Below are positions 48,844 through 61,330 of a DNA stretch of 64,000 nucleotides, piece after piece. The notes beneath the pieces were generated by a model. That model had not been told where the DNA came from and did no database searches. It saw nothing but the letters and a program-made list of their open reading frames with translations. How positions within the stretch are numbered: position 1 is the first letter of the stretch; each line of letters starts with the position of its first letter. Source of the stretch: Liquidambar formosana (taxonomy: Eukaryota > Streptophyta > Magnoliopsida > Saxifragales > Altingiaceae); assembly GCA_039720395.1 (NCBI GenBank), contig CM077822.1, positions 21,969,267 to 22,033,266 of the forward strand, written 5' to 3'. Made by a program: the position numbers and the translations under genes.

Positions 48844-50862
48844 TGTAACACCCGTGATTTGAAAGTAAGGTATTAAGGGTTTAAGCTGCTGAAATTTGGC
48901 TAAGTGTGGGGAAAAAGTAAATTTTCGTAAATCTTTGTTTTTAAAGATAATTTTTGGCGGTAATAGAAGTTTATAATATTATAAGACTTCTGTGATTTTA
49001 TGGGATTTTATTAGCATGTTTGGATTGGGTTCCTCACATGTTTGTTTTAGAAAAATCTGTCGGGCGACAGATTTTGTACAAAAACTTGGAAATGAGATTT
49101 TGATATACTTGGAATTTGATTTTTCTGATATTTTATTTGGATTCAAATGGGGAGTTATTTGCTTATTTTCATTAAATAACTTAAAGTAAAAGGATAATAT
49201 AAGAATGAAGAAGATTACTTAAATGTTTTGGATCAAAATAAGGCTGAGGTCTGTACTGATGGAGAGTGGCCTGACTAACTGTCTATTTTCTGCTGTCTGT
49301 ATATTTTAGACGGCTGAAACATGTTTCAGCCGTCTGAAAGACAATTTTCAGCCGGCTGAAAGTTCATGTCAGCCGACTGAAAATTTCATAGAGCATTGTT
49401 TTGTGTTGGGCATTTTCAGCCGGCTGAAAATACTTGTCAACCGTCTGAAAGTGTCGGCAGACAGTTTTAAAAAAGGGCTTATTTGACGATTTTACCCCCA
49501 CTTTCCCTTATTAAACCCATTCCTAATGGGTTTCTTACCCATTTTTTGGCAGAAAAGGAAAGAGAGAGAGAGAGAGAGAGAAAGAGGAGCTCGACGGTGA
49601 GGAGCGTGACCACGGGAGCTCGGGTCCGACCCCACAACGTATGGATCTTGTGATTTCCACCCTGATCTACACGTGTACACCCTTAGATTCACGTTTCTAG
49701 CTACCATTTGTGAGATAGGTGCATTTTTCATGGTTGTAAACCATTGTATGCATGATTTGTTATATTATTATGGGGTTTTTAGCATGTTTACATGATATAA
49801 TACATGTTTACATGGGATTGGGGTTTGAGTTTCTTAATAATTCATATATTTGAGAAATTAGGGTTTTGTTTATGCCCTATTTAGTTATATTGGTATTGTT
49901 TTGCATACCCTCACATGATTTGGAATACAATGGTTTGATTTTGAAAACCTATTTGTTAAATCCTTGTAATGGACTATTTAAGGGTCACTTTTATATAAGT
50001 GATGGAAATCCATTTTCTTTCTAAAATTATAAATAAAAATGGATGTGATGATAAGGGGTACTTTTCGGTCTTAATAACCGTAGTGTTTCCGAAATGAGGT
50101 TACTTTCTGGATCCATGTAGGATTCATAGTGTTTCCTCAAGATGAGGCTACTTTCTGGACCCATATAGGGATTCATAGTGTTTCCTCTCATTTCCGCGCG
50201 CGAGGGCCCCGCATGACCTGGGGAGGATTATTCAATTTAAAAGACTGATGATGTTATGAATTGCTAGATATGGCGGATTTATGTTATGAATGACTTTCAT
50301 GTTCTCCTGTACTTGTTTTAAAATTGTGATATGCAACCCCTTATTACCTCATTTTATTTAATTGTACATAATGGTTTTAAAACCTTGATATACAATCTTG
50401 AAAAATGTATCCTACTGAGTTTATACTCACGCCTATTTTCAAAACCTTTTGCAGACCTTGAGCAAAGTAAGGATGACTCTTATGAGGAGGCATCACATCG
50501 GACTTAGAATATGCATTGCATTATGGGTGTTGTGCAGATGTATTTTATAATTTTATGGCCTGTATATTATTTAGACAGACTTATTGTATTATACACTGTT
50601 TGTATTGACAATAGTTCTATGTGAGAACTAGTATGCCAGCTTAATTTAATTACCTGTTGTGGATGGTTGAATGATTTTGATTTTAAATTGAACAGGTTTA
50701 AACTGTCGAGAACTTGGTATGTCCTATTTTCAGACAGGACCATGCCGGATTTTCTAAAAATATTTTATAAAACTAAAAATTTTATTATAAACCATCCTTG
50801 AACTACATTTTATTTATTCTTCTTTCTATTGACACGTCATAGCCTATTTTTGGGTCGTGACA
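48844..50862 (+). repeat. 3' LTR (2019 bp)
   Basis: Direct copy of 41769-43828 with six rather than eight palindrome units (49309-49455). Confidence 0.95.
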
Positions 50863-50867
50863 AATAG

Positions 50868-52344
50868 CATCCGCTCACGGGGAATCAATGACAAGAACAG
50901 TCTAAATGAACTACAAAGTTAGAAATCACAAATGCTTCCTCAAGTTGGTTGAGTCATTTTCTGACTCAACCCCACCATAAGACAATAATGGACAGTTAAC
51001 CGATGGCTTGGCAGTAATCATAACCGTTGCCCATTGCAAGTTTAGACTCTAATACCTACCTACCACCCACCAAAAAACCTGAGAGTAAACCAAGTGCCAT
51101 TGAACCACTACCCTCAGTCGTAGGGAATGTTCAATCACTTTAACAAAGAGTCTATTTAGCATGAGGGTGCTTTCATCTCTCTTGCTAAGAGCCAACTAGC
51201 GATTTTCATATTTTAGTTATTTTCATCCTATAATTTAATACATGCATTACATCTTTATTCTCACAATTTATCACAAATTCACAATAATTTTTGCCTTAAC
51301 TATATGAATTCAATCAAAATTATATTAAAATAGGTTTACACGTACAATCAAAACTTAAATATAGGAAAATAGTACCGTCGTCATTTTTTTCTCAAAAATC
51401 ATGCCCGAATGACCTGACAATCGTTCCATCAACCCATTAGTGAAATTTTTAAATGATTAGCTAAGTTGTCCCATCATTTGGACAAATAGATGGTGTTAAA
51501 AAAATGAAATTATGTAACATTGCTCATGGGAATAACAAATTTAATTTTAACCCACACATGTAATAAAATCACATGCCATTTTAGAATAAAATTTCAATAG
51601 GATTTATACAGTATCTCTCATAATAGTGAAAGTTTAGTATTCTTTTTATTCCTAATTGATTATCCCTTTTAAAAAAACTAGAGTTTTTTAAGAGCCTTTT
51701 TAAATGCTCTCGGATTAATATATATGTTTTCTTATTTTAATTTTGCTTTTAAACATACAAAATATTGAAAAAATATAAAATGCTCATAAGAAAATGACAT
51801 TTTAGAAAATCAATGAAATACAATAGTTAACTTTTTGAATTTTCAATCAATGAAATACTTTAGAAGGATAATAAAATAAGAGCATATAGAGTAATATTTA
51901 GGGCACAATAAAATAGGAGCCTATAGGGTAATAAAGACCACCCTGTCTTAGTCCTTCTCCTTCATGAAATTTCAGCCAGACAATTGACTAAAACCGCCCA
52001 CAAATTAATGATGTATTTCACTTTTTCTGTTTCATTTCATTATCAGTTTCAAAATTGGATTCAACCCTGTCCCATCTTCACAGAATTCTTCCCTGCTGTC
52101 TTAGGATGACTTTCCGCGCTTTCATAATGGATCAGGGTTGACAAACCAAATCAGGATCAGAAAAAAAAATATTAAAGGTGTGGAAGATTTCACATTTTTC
52201 CATTTAAGTGATCAAAATTTTACTGTCATTGCTCCTATAATGTTAGATTTTTTCAATGGATTAATATGAAATTTCACGTTTATGTCGAGCTCTTATCATG
52301 AGGATTGGAGACTTAGGCATATTTTTTTCATGAAGAATGACCAG
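50868..52344. other. Intergenic sequence
   Basis: AT-rich; nothing recognised apart from short A/T tracts. Confidence 0.6.
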
Positions 52345-52347
52345 TAA

Positions 52348-52654
52348 GAACCTATTTGGTTGACCAATTAGAAATTAAACAATTTAAGAAATTTTATATA
52401 ATATTGAAAGAACGTTCCATCATCTTGAATTAATAAATTTAAAAAAAAAAAATGATGGTTTTCATTGGAAATAAAAGTGACAATTCAAGATAATAATATT
52501 TCATGAATTCCTTAAAATTAATTCCACCACATCAATTATAGTGATAACTATAACATTTTAAAATATTCTAATTCAAGGTGATAGATTTATGTTTTCAAAC
52601 CTACGTAAGATTTCTTGAATTATTTAATTTCGAATTGGACAACCAAACAGGCCC
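52348..52654. mobile_element. Tourist-like MITE (PIF/Harbinger)
   Basis: About 46-bp inverted ends: left CCTATTTGGTTGACCAATTA, right (inverted) GGGCCTGTTTGGTTGTCCAA. Flanked by TAA at 52345-52347 and 52655-52657. 307 bp, no coding capacity. Confidence 0.78.
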
Positions 52655-52657
52655 TAA

Positions 52658-54136
52658 CTAAATTACTAGGAATTGAGAATATGACCTTGAATTGGAATCT
52701 CACATGGATATTTTTTTCACAAGAGAACTGACATTCCATTTGCAAATAAAGCTTCATAGCTTATAGCCTACATTAGATGAAATAAAATGTTCAAGCCATG
52801 GTGCACCTCTGGTCCTCCATTCCTCAACCCCATCCACTCCCAAAGGCAAATTTGGATACATTGTGCGCCACCCCATTACAACTTCGTTTTGACATAAAGA
52901 AACTAAGTGAATATCATAGCATAAATTATCAAAGTGAATATCATATTGTAACACAAACCAATGTATTATTTCGCTATCATGTTTAGCTTTTGCAATACTA
53001 CAATAATAAGAAGTGATGGAGCTAGGAATATGGTCCAAGAAGACCAAAATTTGGTCGATTTTTGAAATTTTATCTTAATTCAAAGTAACAGAGAAATCAA
53101 TTGACTGCAACTCTTTGTATTTTTAATTTCTTACTTCGCAATAACACAACAACAAAAATTATGAACTAACAACAAATGAATATATCTTTTTTAATAAAAA
53201 ACTTGAGGAGAAATATATATATATATATATATACATACAACCCTTCTATTATCAGGAACACTTGACAATGACTTATACCATATGTACTCCAAAACTCTAC
53301 CTAGCGATTTATATGTAATGAAACCAATTGTGGATTAAATCTACTTCATATGTATGCGATTTATACTAACAATTAAGTTAATCCGATATTAAGAACTACA
53401 TCCATCAATTTTTACACCATAATTCTTATATAATAGTGTGCTTAAAAAGTTTTTCTACAAATGTAATGAGAATATTCTAACTATACCCGTAAGAACCATT
53501 TAGAAAATACAAAAATTAGAACAGTTGTTGTCTAGTTGAAGATGAGTCTAACCGGTCTTGATTATACCATTATGTGATGAGATCATTTCAAGATCAGCCT
53601 TTTTTTTCAATAAACTTGTTTAACCTTGTTCAAAATGTTAATCATACACACAGTTTTCAAACAGAGAGAGAGAGAGAGAGAGAGATCCAACATGATTATG
53701 TTATGCTTGGAAAGTTGGAATTTTGGAGTAGTGTCTTGGAGAGAGAAGGGGCACCACTCTCCTCAGAGGTGCGTGTTGATGTCAGAAGAATAATGGGTTA
53801 CATAATTAGACAAAGAAATTTAAAATAAAAATAAAAAAATGGGGAAAGCGCGTTGAGAATAGCGGGTATGGCGTAGGACGGGGACACGTGGGGGGAATCG
53901 GTGATGCCCTATTGGCCTGGGGACCCTCCCATGATTGCCTTATTTTTGTATTCACACGTTTGGGTTTGCCTTTTTATACTTCTCACATATTATAAAATAT
54001 AATATAATCCCTTATGATAATTGTACATTTTTTTGGGTTCAATTATCCAAAAAGGATCACCTCCTCATCTTCCTTCTTTCATTTTTTTTTTTTTTTAATT
54101 TCCAAAGCAAAACCTTAGGCTACATAATAAAAGGAA
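52658..54136. other. Intergenic stretch with a degenerate family C MITE
   Basis: At about 53238-53420 the order TTATCAGGAACACTTGAC, GTACTCCAAAACTCTACC, ATTAAGTTAATCCGAT follows MITE family C (9981-10356) in eroded form. A (GA)n run lies at 53663-53684. Otherwise no gene is recognised. Confidence 0.5.
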
Positions 54137-56318
54137 TCTATATATATAAATACTAAGACGGAGGAAATCCCTCCCTTTTGTGCCACGTGTCCGTTTGGAA
54201 CAGTTGGGGAAAAAGGTAAAATTACCTTTTAGTGACCATTGTTTAATCTAATGTCAAAAAAGGACAATATCTATCAACTTGCTACAAATTACCTGTATAC
54301 TTACATCAAAATAATTATCAGTTTTCTTTTTTTCGTATAAGTTGAAAAAGAATCACTAAAAAGTAATTTTCCCAAAAAGATATGACTTTTGGAGAAATTA
54401 CTTTTTAGTGATTAATTTTCAACTTAATGCCAAAGAAAGAATATTCTCTGCCAACTTGCTACACATTAACTATATACATACTTCAAAAGGACTACTAATG
54501 TTTCATGTTTGGTATTAAGTTGAGAAGTGATCACCAAAAGGTAAATTGTCTAACTTTTCTATTTTTTGGTTTTCATTACTCTTTTTCACGCGGTATAAGT
54601 AGGTTGACGTTTGGTGTACCCTGCATATTTTTTTGTTTTTATGTAGGAAAATCGAAAAACCTATATTATACAATGTTCAACCCAAACTTAGTAGATTATA
54701 TCATATTTTTTCGTTTTTTTTATGTCTATTCATCTCATTTCCCAAACGTTAAACGTATAAAATTATAAATATTTATAATCAAAAAGGGAGCCAAATAAAG
54801 GCAATAATGATTAAAAAGGAAAATGCGACACATTGGAATATGTATTAACATATCAAATTGCTTAGAAAACTATAAAAATGTTTTCAAAATTGTGCAAATA
54901 CACTTTTGCCAAACAAGGAGTATCTCAAACTGTTAGATCCAAACTAATTTACATGATGCACAAATCATTCTCAAGTCCATGCATTCGATAGTAGAGGAGC
55001 GAAGACACGAACTCAAGATTTATGATTTTCTAGCCGCGGTTCTTTACCATCTGAACTACCACCCGGGTGTGTATTATATATATATAATTTATATTGTTCA
55101 CAATATTTATATTTACAGACTTCACCCGTGCGTTGCACGGGTTATAAAAAATAAATGATATTGTCTGTCAACTTGCTACAAATTGACTTGATAACTGCTT
55201 CAAAAGGACTACTAACTTTCTTTGTTTGGTATCAAGTTGGGAAGTGGTCACCAAAAGATAAATTCCTCACATTTTTTTTCTTTTCTTTTTTCTTTTTTCT
55301 TTTTTTTTTATATTACTTGCTCTTTCTTATATGGTGGAGGTACGTTAACGTTTGGTATTCACTACATATCTCTTTGTTTTTATGTGAGAGGATTAGAAAA
55401 CCCACACTATACAATGTTCAACCCAAACTTAATAAACTGTAATATATTTTTATGTTTTCTTTATGCCTATTCATTTCCCCTCCTAAAAATTAAACGTATA
55501 AAACTATAAATAGTCATAATTAAAAAGAAAGACAAATAGAGAAAAGGAGGATTAAAAAAGAAAACACAATCCGCTAGAATCTTCAGATTCTCTCGATTTG
55601 CTTCTGACATGAATAAAAAAAAAAAAAAAAAATCTATTTGAATCAAAATTCTTCCCATATGGTTAATTACATAAAGTTGAAAAGATTTATACTTTCTCTT
55701 ATTTTCTTCTTCTTCTGGCATTTTTTCCTATTCTCTTTCTCAGTCTATACTTTTCTCTCATCTTTTTATGATCTAATTTCAAACATATTTTTGATATTTT
55801 TCCCCATGGTTTTTCACTCTTTGTGAAACCCACTCGAAACTTCATGAAAGGTCAAGATTTATCATTGTCATACATTTTACAATCTCCACCGTCGGATTTC
55901 GAGACACCTTCAACGGTTATATTTGCTTTGGTATATACCAACATGTTAAAATCATGATTGTGGGATAGACTAGGCTTTAGAAAATTTTAATCTTTTTCCA
56001 CCAAATATCATAACGTATCAGTTCCTTCATTTTTTTTTACAAGTTTCCACTATTAAATTAATTGTTTTTCAAAATAATTTATCTTTTCGAGAATATAATT
56101 AAATTTTGTGTAATACATTATACTAACATCACACCAAAGATTATTTTGATTAAATTATTTTATTTATTTTTGTCTATATCTTTTCAATTTAATTGACATA
56201 TTATATTAACAAATATATTTTACTATTTTAGAGAATAAGAGTTTTGTTAAAATTTTAATTTGTTAATAATATTATTTTTTATAAATTAATCCGTGCGTCG
56301 CACGGGTTCTAAAGCTAG
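54137..56318 (+). mobile_element. Non-autonomous Helitron with an internal second 3'-type hairpin
   Basis: The 5' end TCTATATATATAAATACTAA is preceded by A. The 3' hairpin CCGTGCG-T-CGCACGG (56291-56305) is nine bases before CTAG (56315-56318), followed by T. A related hairpin, CCCGTGC-GTT-GCACGGG (55125-55141), lies mid-element without a CTAG after it. Sequence after the 5' end (about 54415-54770) is repeated after the internal hairpin (about 55150-55510; shared CAACTTGCTAC, ATGTTCAACCCAAACTTA). This suggests a fused or nested double element. No Rep/helicase frame. Confidence 0.72.
54985..55072 (-). mobile_element. tRNA-derived (SINE-like or decayed tRNA) fragment
   Basis: On the minus strand, GTGGTAGTTCAGATGGTAAA resembles a tRNA/SINE A box and GAGTTCGTGTCTTCGC a B box about 40 bp further. 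It lies inside the second Helitron. Cloverleaf pairing was not convincing by eye. Confidence 0.4.
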
Positions 56319-57230
56319 TTATATTACATGGTTCAGCCCATAGGGGCCAAACTGTGAGACGCCTAACAAAAATCAAGTTAACAGAAATTCCAACTCACAT
56401 ATAATTTCAAGTTGAACTTGCATGTATTCTAAGATAAAGTTGGTTTCCAACTTTAAAAGGGATTAATTTCGACTTTATAACAATAGGACTTCAACTAGAT
56501 TAATGTGAAAATGTAGAGTTTTACCTACATGGGTGTGAGCAAAGTTCAATTTGTTTTAAACTTATTTCCATGGGCTTACGTTGTTTAAGTTAAGAGAAAT
56601 CATAAACCTAATTACCTCATCCTAATAGAGGTCCTGGTTTAGTCTCCACATAGGTGCATGTGTTCTCCTATTGTTTGGAAAAATAAAAATTAAAGTCCTC
56701 AATTGAATTTGTAATAACAGATGAGTAAACCATGCCCATGAAAAGACAATGAAACGGGTAATAAACCCACATTTGGAAAAGTAATTAGAGGAGTCAAAGC
56801 TGGGGTGGTTTGGGGAAATAATCCCTAAAATTGTGGGATTGGTTAAGATCAAATCAGATTCTACAAAACTGAAAGTAACGTTGGCTTTATAAACGAAAAC
56901 AAACATTGACTTTAGAGAGGCCCTCGTCTCACGGCTTTAGCCTTAAAGTCATTTCATTTAGCATTTCTATAGCATTTTCTTCTATAAATCACTTCTCTTG
57001 GAAAAAAAGAATTAAAAGAGGTTAATGACCATTGGGTATGGTGGAATATTTCATCCTAATAAGAGTGTGGGATTTACATAAATTTTTTATTATTATTTTG
57101 TGTGGATTTGTTGTTAGGGAAAAAAAAAAAGGTAAAAAGTAAAAAGTAAAAGGTAAAATTTCATGTAACATTTATAACTTCTAAAATTAATAAAATAATA
57201 TTTCTTATTTTTCTCGAAATAGCTAAGGTG
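56319..57230. other. Intergenic sequence
   Basis: No gene or element recognised. Confidence 0.55.
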
Positions 57231-57641
57231 TTAGTAGTTCGGTTTTAGAGTAGATTTTAAATCAAACCATACTATAAAAAAACCAAACCAAACTAAACCG
57301 CTTCGGGTTTTGGTTTTAAACTTTCAAATAGCAACAAATAATTGAAAATAAAAAAAATGACATGCCAAACTCCAAATAAAAACATTTGTAATAAAAGCAT
57401 TACATTATCAACTTAAAAAAGCATTAAACATTGTATTTAAATGAAAACATATCGACATATGTCAATCGAAGTTCAAATTTCCAATCTAATACATGCCAAT
57501 ATCACTAGTCATTTAATCAATACTCACTATTCAGTAGAATTTATATTTCAGTAAGTTCAATACTACTATTCTGAATCTATTACCTATTTTGTTTTTATTA
57601 AAATAGGAAACTTACAAACTAAAATTTGATATATAATATAT

Positions 57642-57688
<47 letters not shown>

Positions 57689-57870
57689 TTTTTGGTTTTT
57701 TGGTTTTTTCGGTTTGGTTTGGTTTTTTAAACATGAAAACCAAAATCAAACCAATTTAATTCAATTTTCTAAAATTAAAATCAAAACCAAACCTAATAAT
57801 AAAAAAGTAAACCAAACTGATCAATTTGATTTGATTCAGTACAATTTGATTTTCTAACTTTAACCTAAAC
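57231..57870. repeat. AACCAAA/TTTGGTT-rich foldback region
   Basis: ACCAAACCAAACTAAACCG near 57285 is mirrored by CGGTTTGGTTTGGTTTT near 57710, with a (TA)n run (57648-57682) between. Could be an eroded inverted-repeat element or simple-sequence drift. Confidence 0.4.
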
Positions 57871-57999
57871 CACCAAAACACCCTAGAAATAGCCTTCCTA
57901 CCACCTTTAGGATGTCATTAGTTTATTAATTTAAATGGCTTCATATTCATGTAATGCCACTAATAAAATAAGATTTTTTTTAGCATAGGTATTAGGGTT

Positions 58000-58200
58000 T
58001 TCTGGACCCTATTAGATTCCCTTAAAAGATTAGGGTTTTAATAAATAGGAAGTGGGTCCTACTCGACTCTGTTGGGCCGTTTGGGTCTTGACTCTTGTGA
58101 CGCTGTAATGCCGTTTTCTTAAAAGGCGCGTGGAGCAAAGATTTTTCCCTCCAAATCCAATCGGGATAAGGGTTTTGGCGGGAAACCTTTGAAGTGAGTA
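58000..58200 (+). promoter_or_regulatory. Promoter-like block with E2F-type site and telo-box
   Basis: TTAGGGTTTT (58031 region) is a telo-box-like word. TTTGGCGGGAAA at 58174-58185 fits the E2F consensus TTTSSCGSSAAA exactly, and a strong donor-like GTGAGTA follows at 58194. GC content is higher than the surroundings. No gene follows on either strand that I can recognise, so this may be a stranded promoter fragment. Confidence 0.3.
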
Positions 58201-58829
58201 AGATTCCTTTCCTTTGCTACGAAGTGAAGGCATATTCCACGAACCACAATTGTGGACTTGGATTATATTTTGATTAGTGTTTAAAGGCATGCAATAGAAA
58301 ACCCAAGATTTGAGTTGGGTCCAAGTCTTTGAACCTTAGGGGATCAAGGAAAGGAAAGGTGGGGGCAACCCTTTTTGTACTCCAAAATATTCACTTAACT
58401 AGCATGCATGATCGTATCAGAATGGATAAGGGTTTGGATAATGTTAGCTTTTGAGGCTTATTTTCCTCTAATGGAGTCAAATATATACAAGGCTTATCAA
58501 TGAATATGAAATGAGAAAAGAAGTATGTGTTAAGGGAGGTATGAAAAAAGTGGATACCTCCACTATGTCCATTGTTACAAAGAATTTAGTTATTAATAAA
58601 TTTGACACTAACAAAAATGACGACAAGAAAAAAAACAATCAAAATTGCCTAACTTATATGTAACTCATAAGGTTGAGTGACCAAATAGTGGTTATTTATT
58701 GGCCTAAGATCGACTCGTCAAGCCTAGGCAGGAGCTAGATAGCTCAAGATATATATATATATATAAGCCCCCTAGACATAACCCGTAAAAGCTAAATAAT
58801 ATTTATCATTAATTGTATATACTATATAC

Positions 58830-59003
58830 AGTCCTAATTAAACAAGAACGTGTTTATATAAGTTATATTAGCATTATGCATTGGGAGTTGGATCTCGTGT
58901 ATTGGCCTCATATATCCCGTAACCCACCAATATATGATGTATAATCCCCAATGTAGGTGCTGATATAACTTATGTCCGTACATTTTACCTGAATGCCATC
59001 CCT
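58830..59003. mobile_element. MITE family B copy 4
   Basis: Left arm GTGTTTATATAAGTTATATT and right arm GCTGATATAACTTATGTCC are inverted. The core GCATTGGGAGTTGG / CCCCAATG follows the copy at 9772-9940. Confidence 0.6.
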
Positions 59004-59264
59004 AGCCTTGTTTATATTTTTATATACATTTCTATGGAATAAATTATATTTGTGAGAAGTTATTCACTAAATGAACATAAATAAATCATCATCTAGCTAG
59101 CTGGCTTCTCAGGGTTTCAACATCTACTACCCATATCCTAAAATTTTTACCCTAGCCCAACTTTATGGCTCTCTATCACCTATCCAAGCCAGCAGCCCGC
59201 TGGGCCATGGCAAGCCCCAATATGAGACACACTAATTATTTTTTCCTAATATATGCACCCTGAG

Positions 59265-59400
59265 TCTTTTGTTTTTTGATTTTTTGGGTAAAATTTGGAG
59301 GGGTCCAAACCCCTAACAGTTAGGGTCTAATTTATTATAATTCTACCATTTATCTTATCCTCTCTCACCATTAGACTAGTGAAATACACTTGAATTTGCC
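59265..59400 (-). mobile_element. SINE-like fragment 1
   Basis: On the minus strand, CTAGTCTAATGGTGAGAG (A-box-like) is followed by GGGGTTTGGACCCCTCC (B-box-like). Same arrangement as the fragment at 60270-60375. Confidence 0.45.
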
Positions 59401-59841
59401 TCTATGTTTGGTTAAAAAAATTTCAATGATTGATTGATTGATAGGGGTATAAAATTGATCATCATATAATTAGTGTGGAATAGGCCAATAGGGTACATCC
59501 CATCTTGTCCCTTAGTTGAATTTCAAAAAAATTTCTAAACCAGCTCTACCCAGATAATTAGTGTTCCAACTCTATTCCAATAGGGGTAGGATGGGCAAGA
59601 TCTCGGATTAACCCACCTCATTGTCATCCTAGTTTCAAATCAATCTTATTTTAAATTGGGAGAATAACCACTTGACTACATATAAAACAAATGGCTATGT
59701 AAATTCATATGGTAAAGAACTTATGAATTGTGATTATTGTATTGTTAAGTTTTACCATTAAAGAAATTGCAGTATATGAGATGAATATAAATCCACCACC
59801 ATTTTGAAGAAGCGCAATTGCTACTAGCAAAACACCTATGC

Positions 59842-59974
59842 TATGTTTGGATAAGAAATTTCTATATGAAATTTGTTTTTGAGATGAAATTTGTAAAATT
59901 TTTATATGAATTTTGTCCATCTCATCCTTCTAAAATTTTTACAAATTCCACTTAAAAATTCCTTATCCAACATA
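59842..59974. mobile_element. Small foldback MITE
   Basis: TATGTTTGGATAAGAAATTT at the left is mirrored by AAATTCCTTATCCAACATA at the right. Interior repeats of TGAAATTTG/CAAATTCCA continue the foldback. 133 bp. Confidence 0.65.
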
Positions 59975-60269
59975 AAACTATAGTCCACAATTAAAGCACA
60001 ACTATAACAAGGGTTTTCTAATACTCCTTTTTAATGATTTTACTTCTCAAAAACAACAAATCTCTACTCTTTTTGAGTAATTTCTTTACACTAGACCATT
60101 ATAACATTTCTTTTTTCATGTTTTGCTTGAGCTATATATATATATATAGATATTACAAATCATATATAATATACAATTATCTATATAAATTAGTCATAAA
60201 ATTAATACCAACATCACTTTGTGAAGATAGGTTGATCAGGCTGGGCTTGTCATGGCCACCTCTAGCAGT

Positions 60270-60375
60270 AACCAACCCATTTTTTTTTCCCCCTTCTGGG
60301 TACAATTGGAGGGGTTTGAACCCTTGACCTAATCCTACCCTTTTCCCCACCCACCCTTACCACTAGGCTCATCCT
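60270..60375 (-). mobile_element. SINE-like fragment 2
   Basis: On the minus strand, GAGCCTAGTGGTAAGGG (A-box-like) and GGGTTCAAACCCCTCC (B-box-like, near GGTTCRANNCC) are spaced as in tRNA-derived SINEs. Confidence 0.5.
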
Positions 60376-60676
60376 AATGGCTTAAACAACCAGTTCTTAG
60401 ATAGTAAGGGATCAGACTCAAATCAGGCAACTACTGAAAATTTTGACATTGTGAATGGCCAAACCCTGCACCACCCAGCCTCCAACCTTGATCTCAGATC
60501 TATACTCAGCCCCATAAAGATAATTGTTGAAGTTGGGCTTGTCCTTATAGAGATCATAAACTTAACAAAGCATGTATTTCTAGTGTCTAGACCTTGTTCA
60601 AAAAATTAAATGGCCTATAAATTTAGGTTCGACCCACTGATGTGGGCTTAAATGGATAGCCAATTAAGCCATCACA

Positions 60677-60707
<31 letters not shown>

Positions 60708-60719
60708 AAAAAAAAAAAA
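60677..60719. repeat. Poly(C) 21 followed by poly(A) 22
   Basis: Uninterrupted C21 then A22. Confidence 0.95.
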
Positions 60720-61330
60720 CACTCCAGATGTGGCACTCATGATCAATCACTAATGAATGGCCCTTGGCACTAGGTGATAGGGTTTGTCACTTGGAAATGG
60801 TTTTGAAGAAATGCAAGTACTCTAAAGGCTGCTTGAAAATTTTGAGAAATGGACAAAGCTGGGCCCACTTTCTTACCGCCATCTAGTTTTTAAGTAAACC
60901 AACTTATAGCTTATTTGAATAAACTAGGAATATAAGTTAAGAATTATACTCTAGATGCAAGCACTTGTTCCTCGTGTAAGGTAATTAAGAATTATACAGA
61001 AAAAAGGACTTGCCGCATACTCATCTTCGGCTGGTCAAATTCTTGTTTCCCAAATGGCCCCTTAGATTCTATGAATAAGCACTTTTTAACTAAAACTGGC
61101 AAACTTATTTGGTTTAATTGGGTTTTCATTATCCATTTTTTTTCTTCTTTAGACCTTGCACCCAATCGCATATGATAGTTTCTCTTTCCTCACCTTTTTG
61201 AGTTTGATACTCAACCCCACACCTATCTCTTGCAAGAAGGGAAGGGATGCTGCCATGCTTCAAGACTATTGACAATTGGGTTAAGGTTGACCTACCTAGT
61301 ATTTATTAAAGAAGTTGAGTGCACATTAGG

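Larger units (their letters stand above)
41769..50862 (+). mobile_element. Ty3/gypsy LTR retrotransposon, chromovirus (Tekay/Del-like)
   Basis: Complete 9.1-kb element: 5' LTR 41769-43828, tRNA-Met primer site, gag-pol, purine tract, 3' LTR 48844-50862. Target duplication AATAG at 41764-41768 and 50863-50867. LTRs begin TGTAACACCC and end GGGTCGTGACA. By hand I count about 29 substitutions between the LTRs (roughly 98.5% alike) plus one ~43-bp repeat-unit indel, so insertion is fairly recent. The pol order RT-RNaseH-integrase and a chromodomain-like C-terminus place it among the chromoviruses. Confidence 0.95.

Noticed and set aside
54985..55072. Functional tRNA gene on the minus strand
   Set aside because: A- and B-box-like words are present but acceptor stem pairing and a clean anticodon arm were not found by eye; treated as a SINE-like or decayed fragment.
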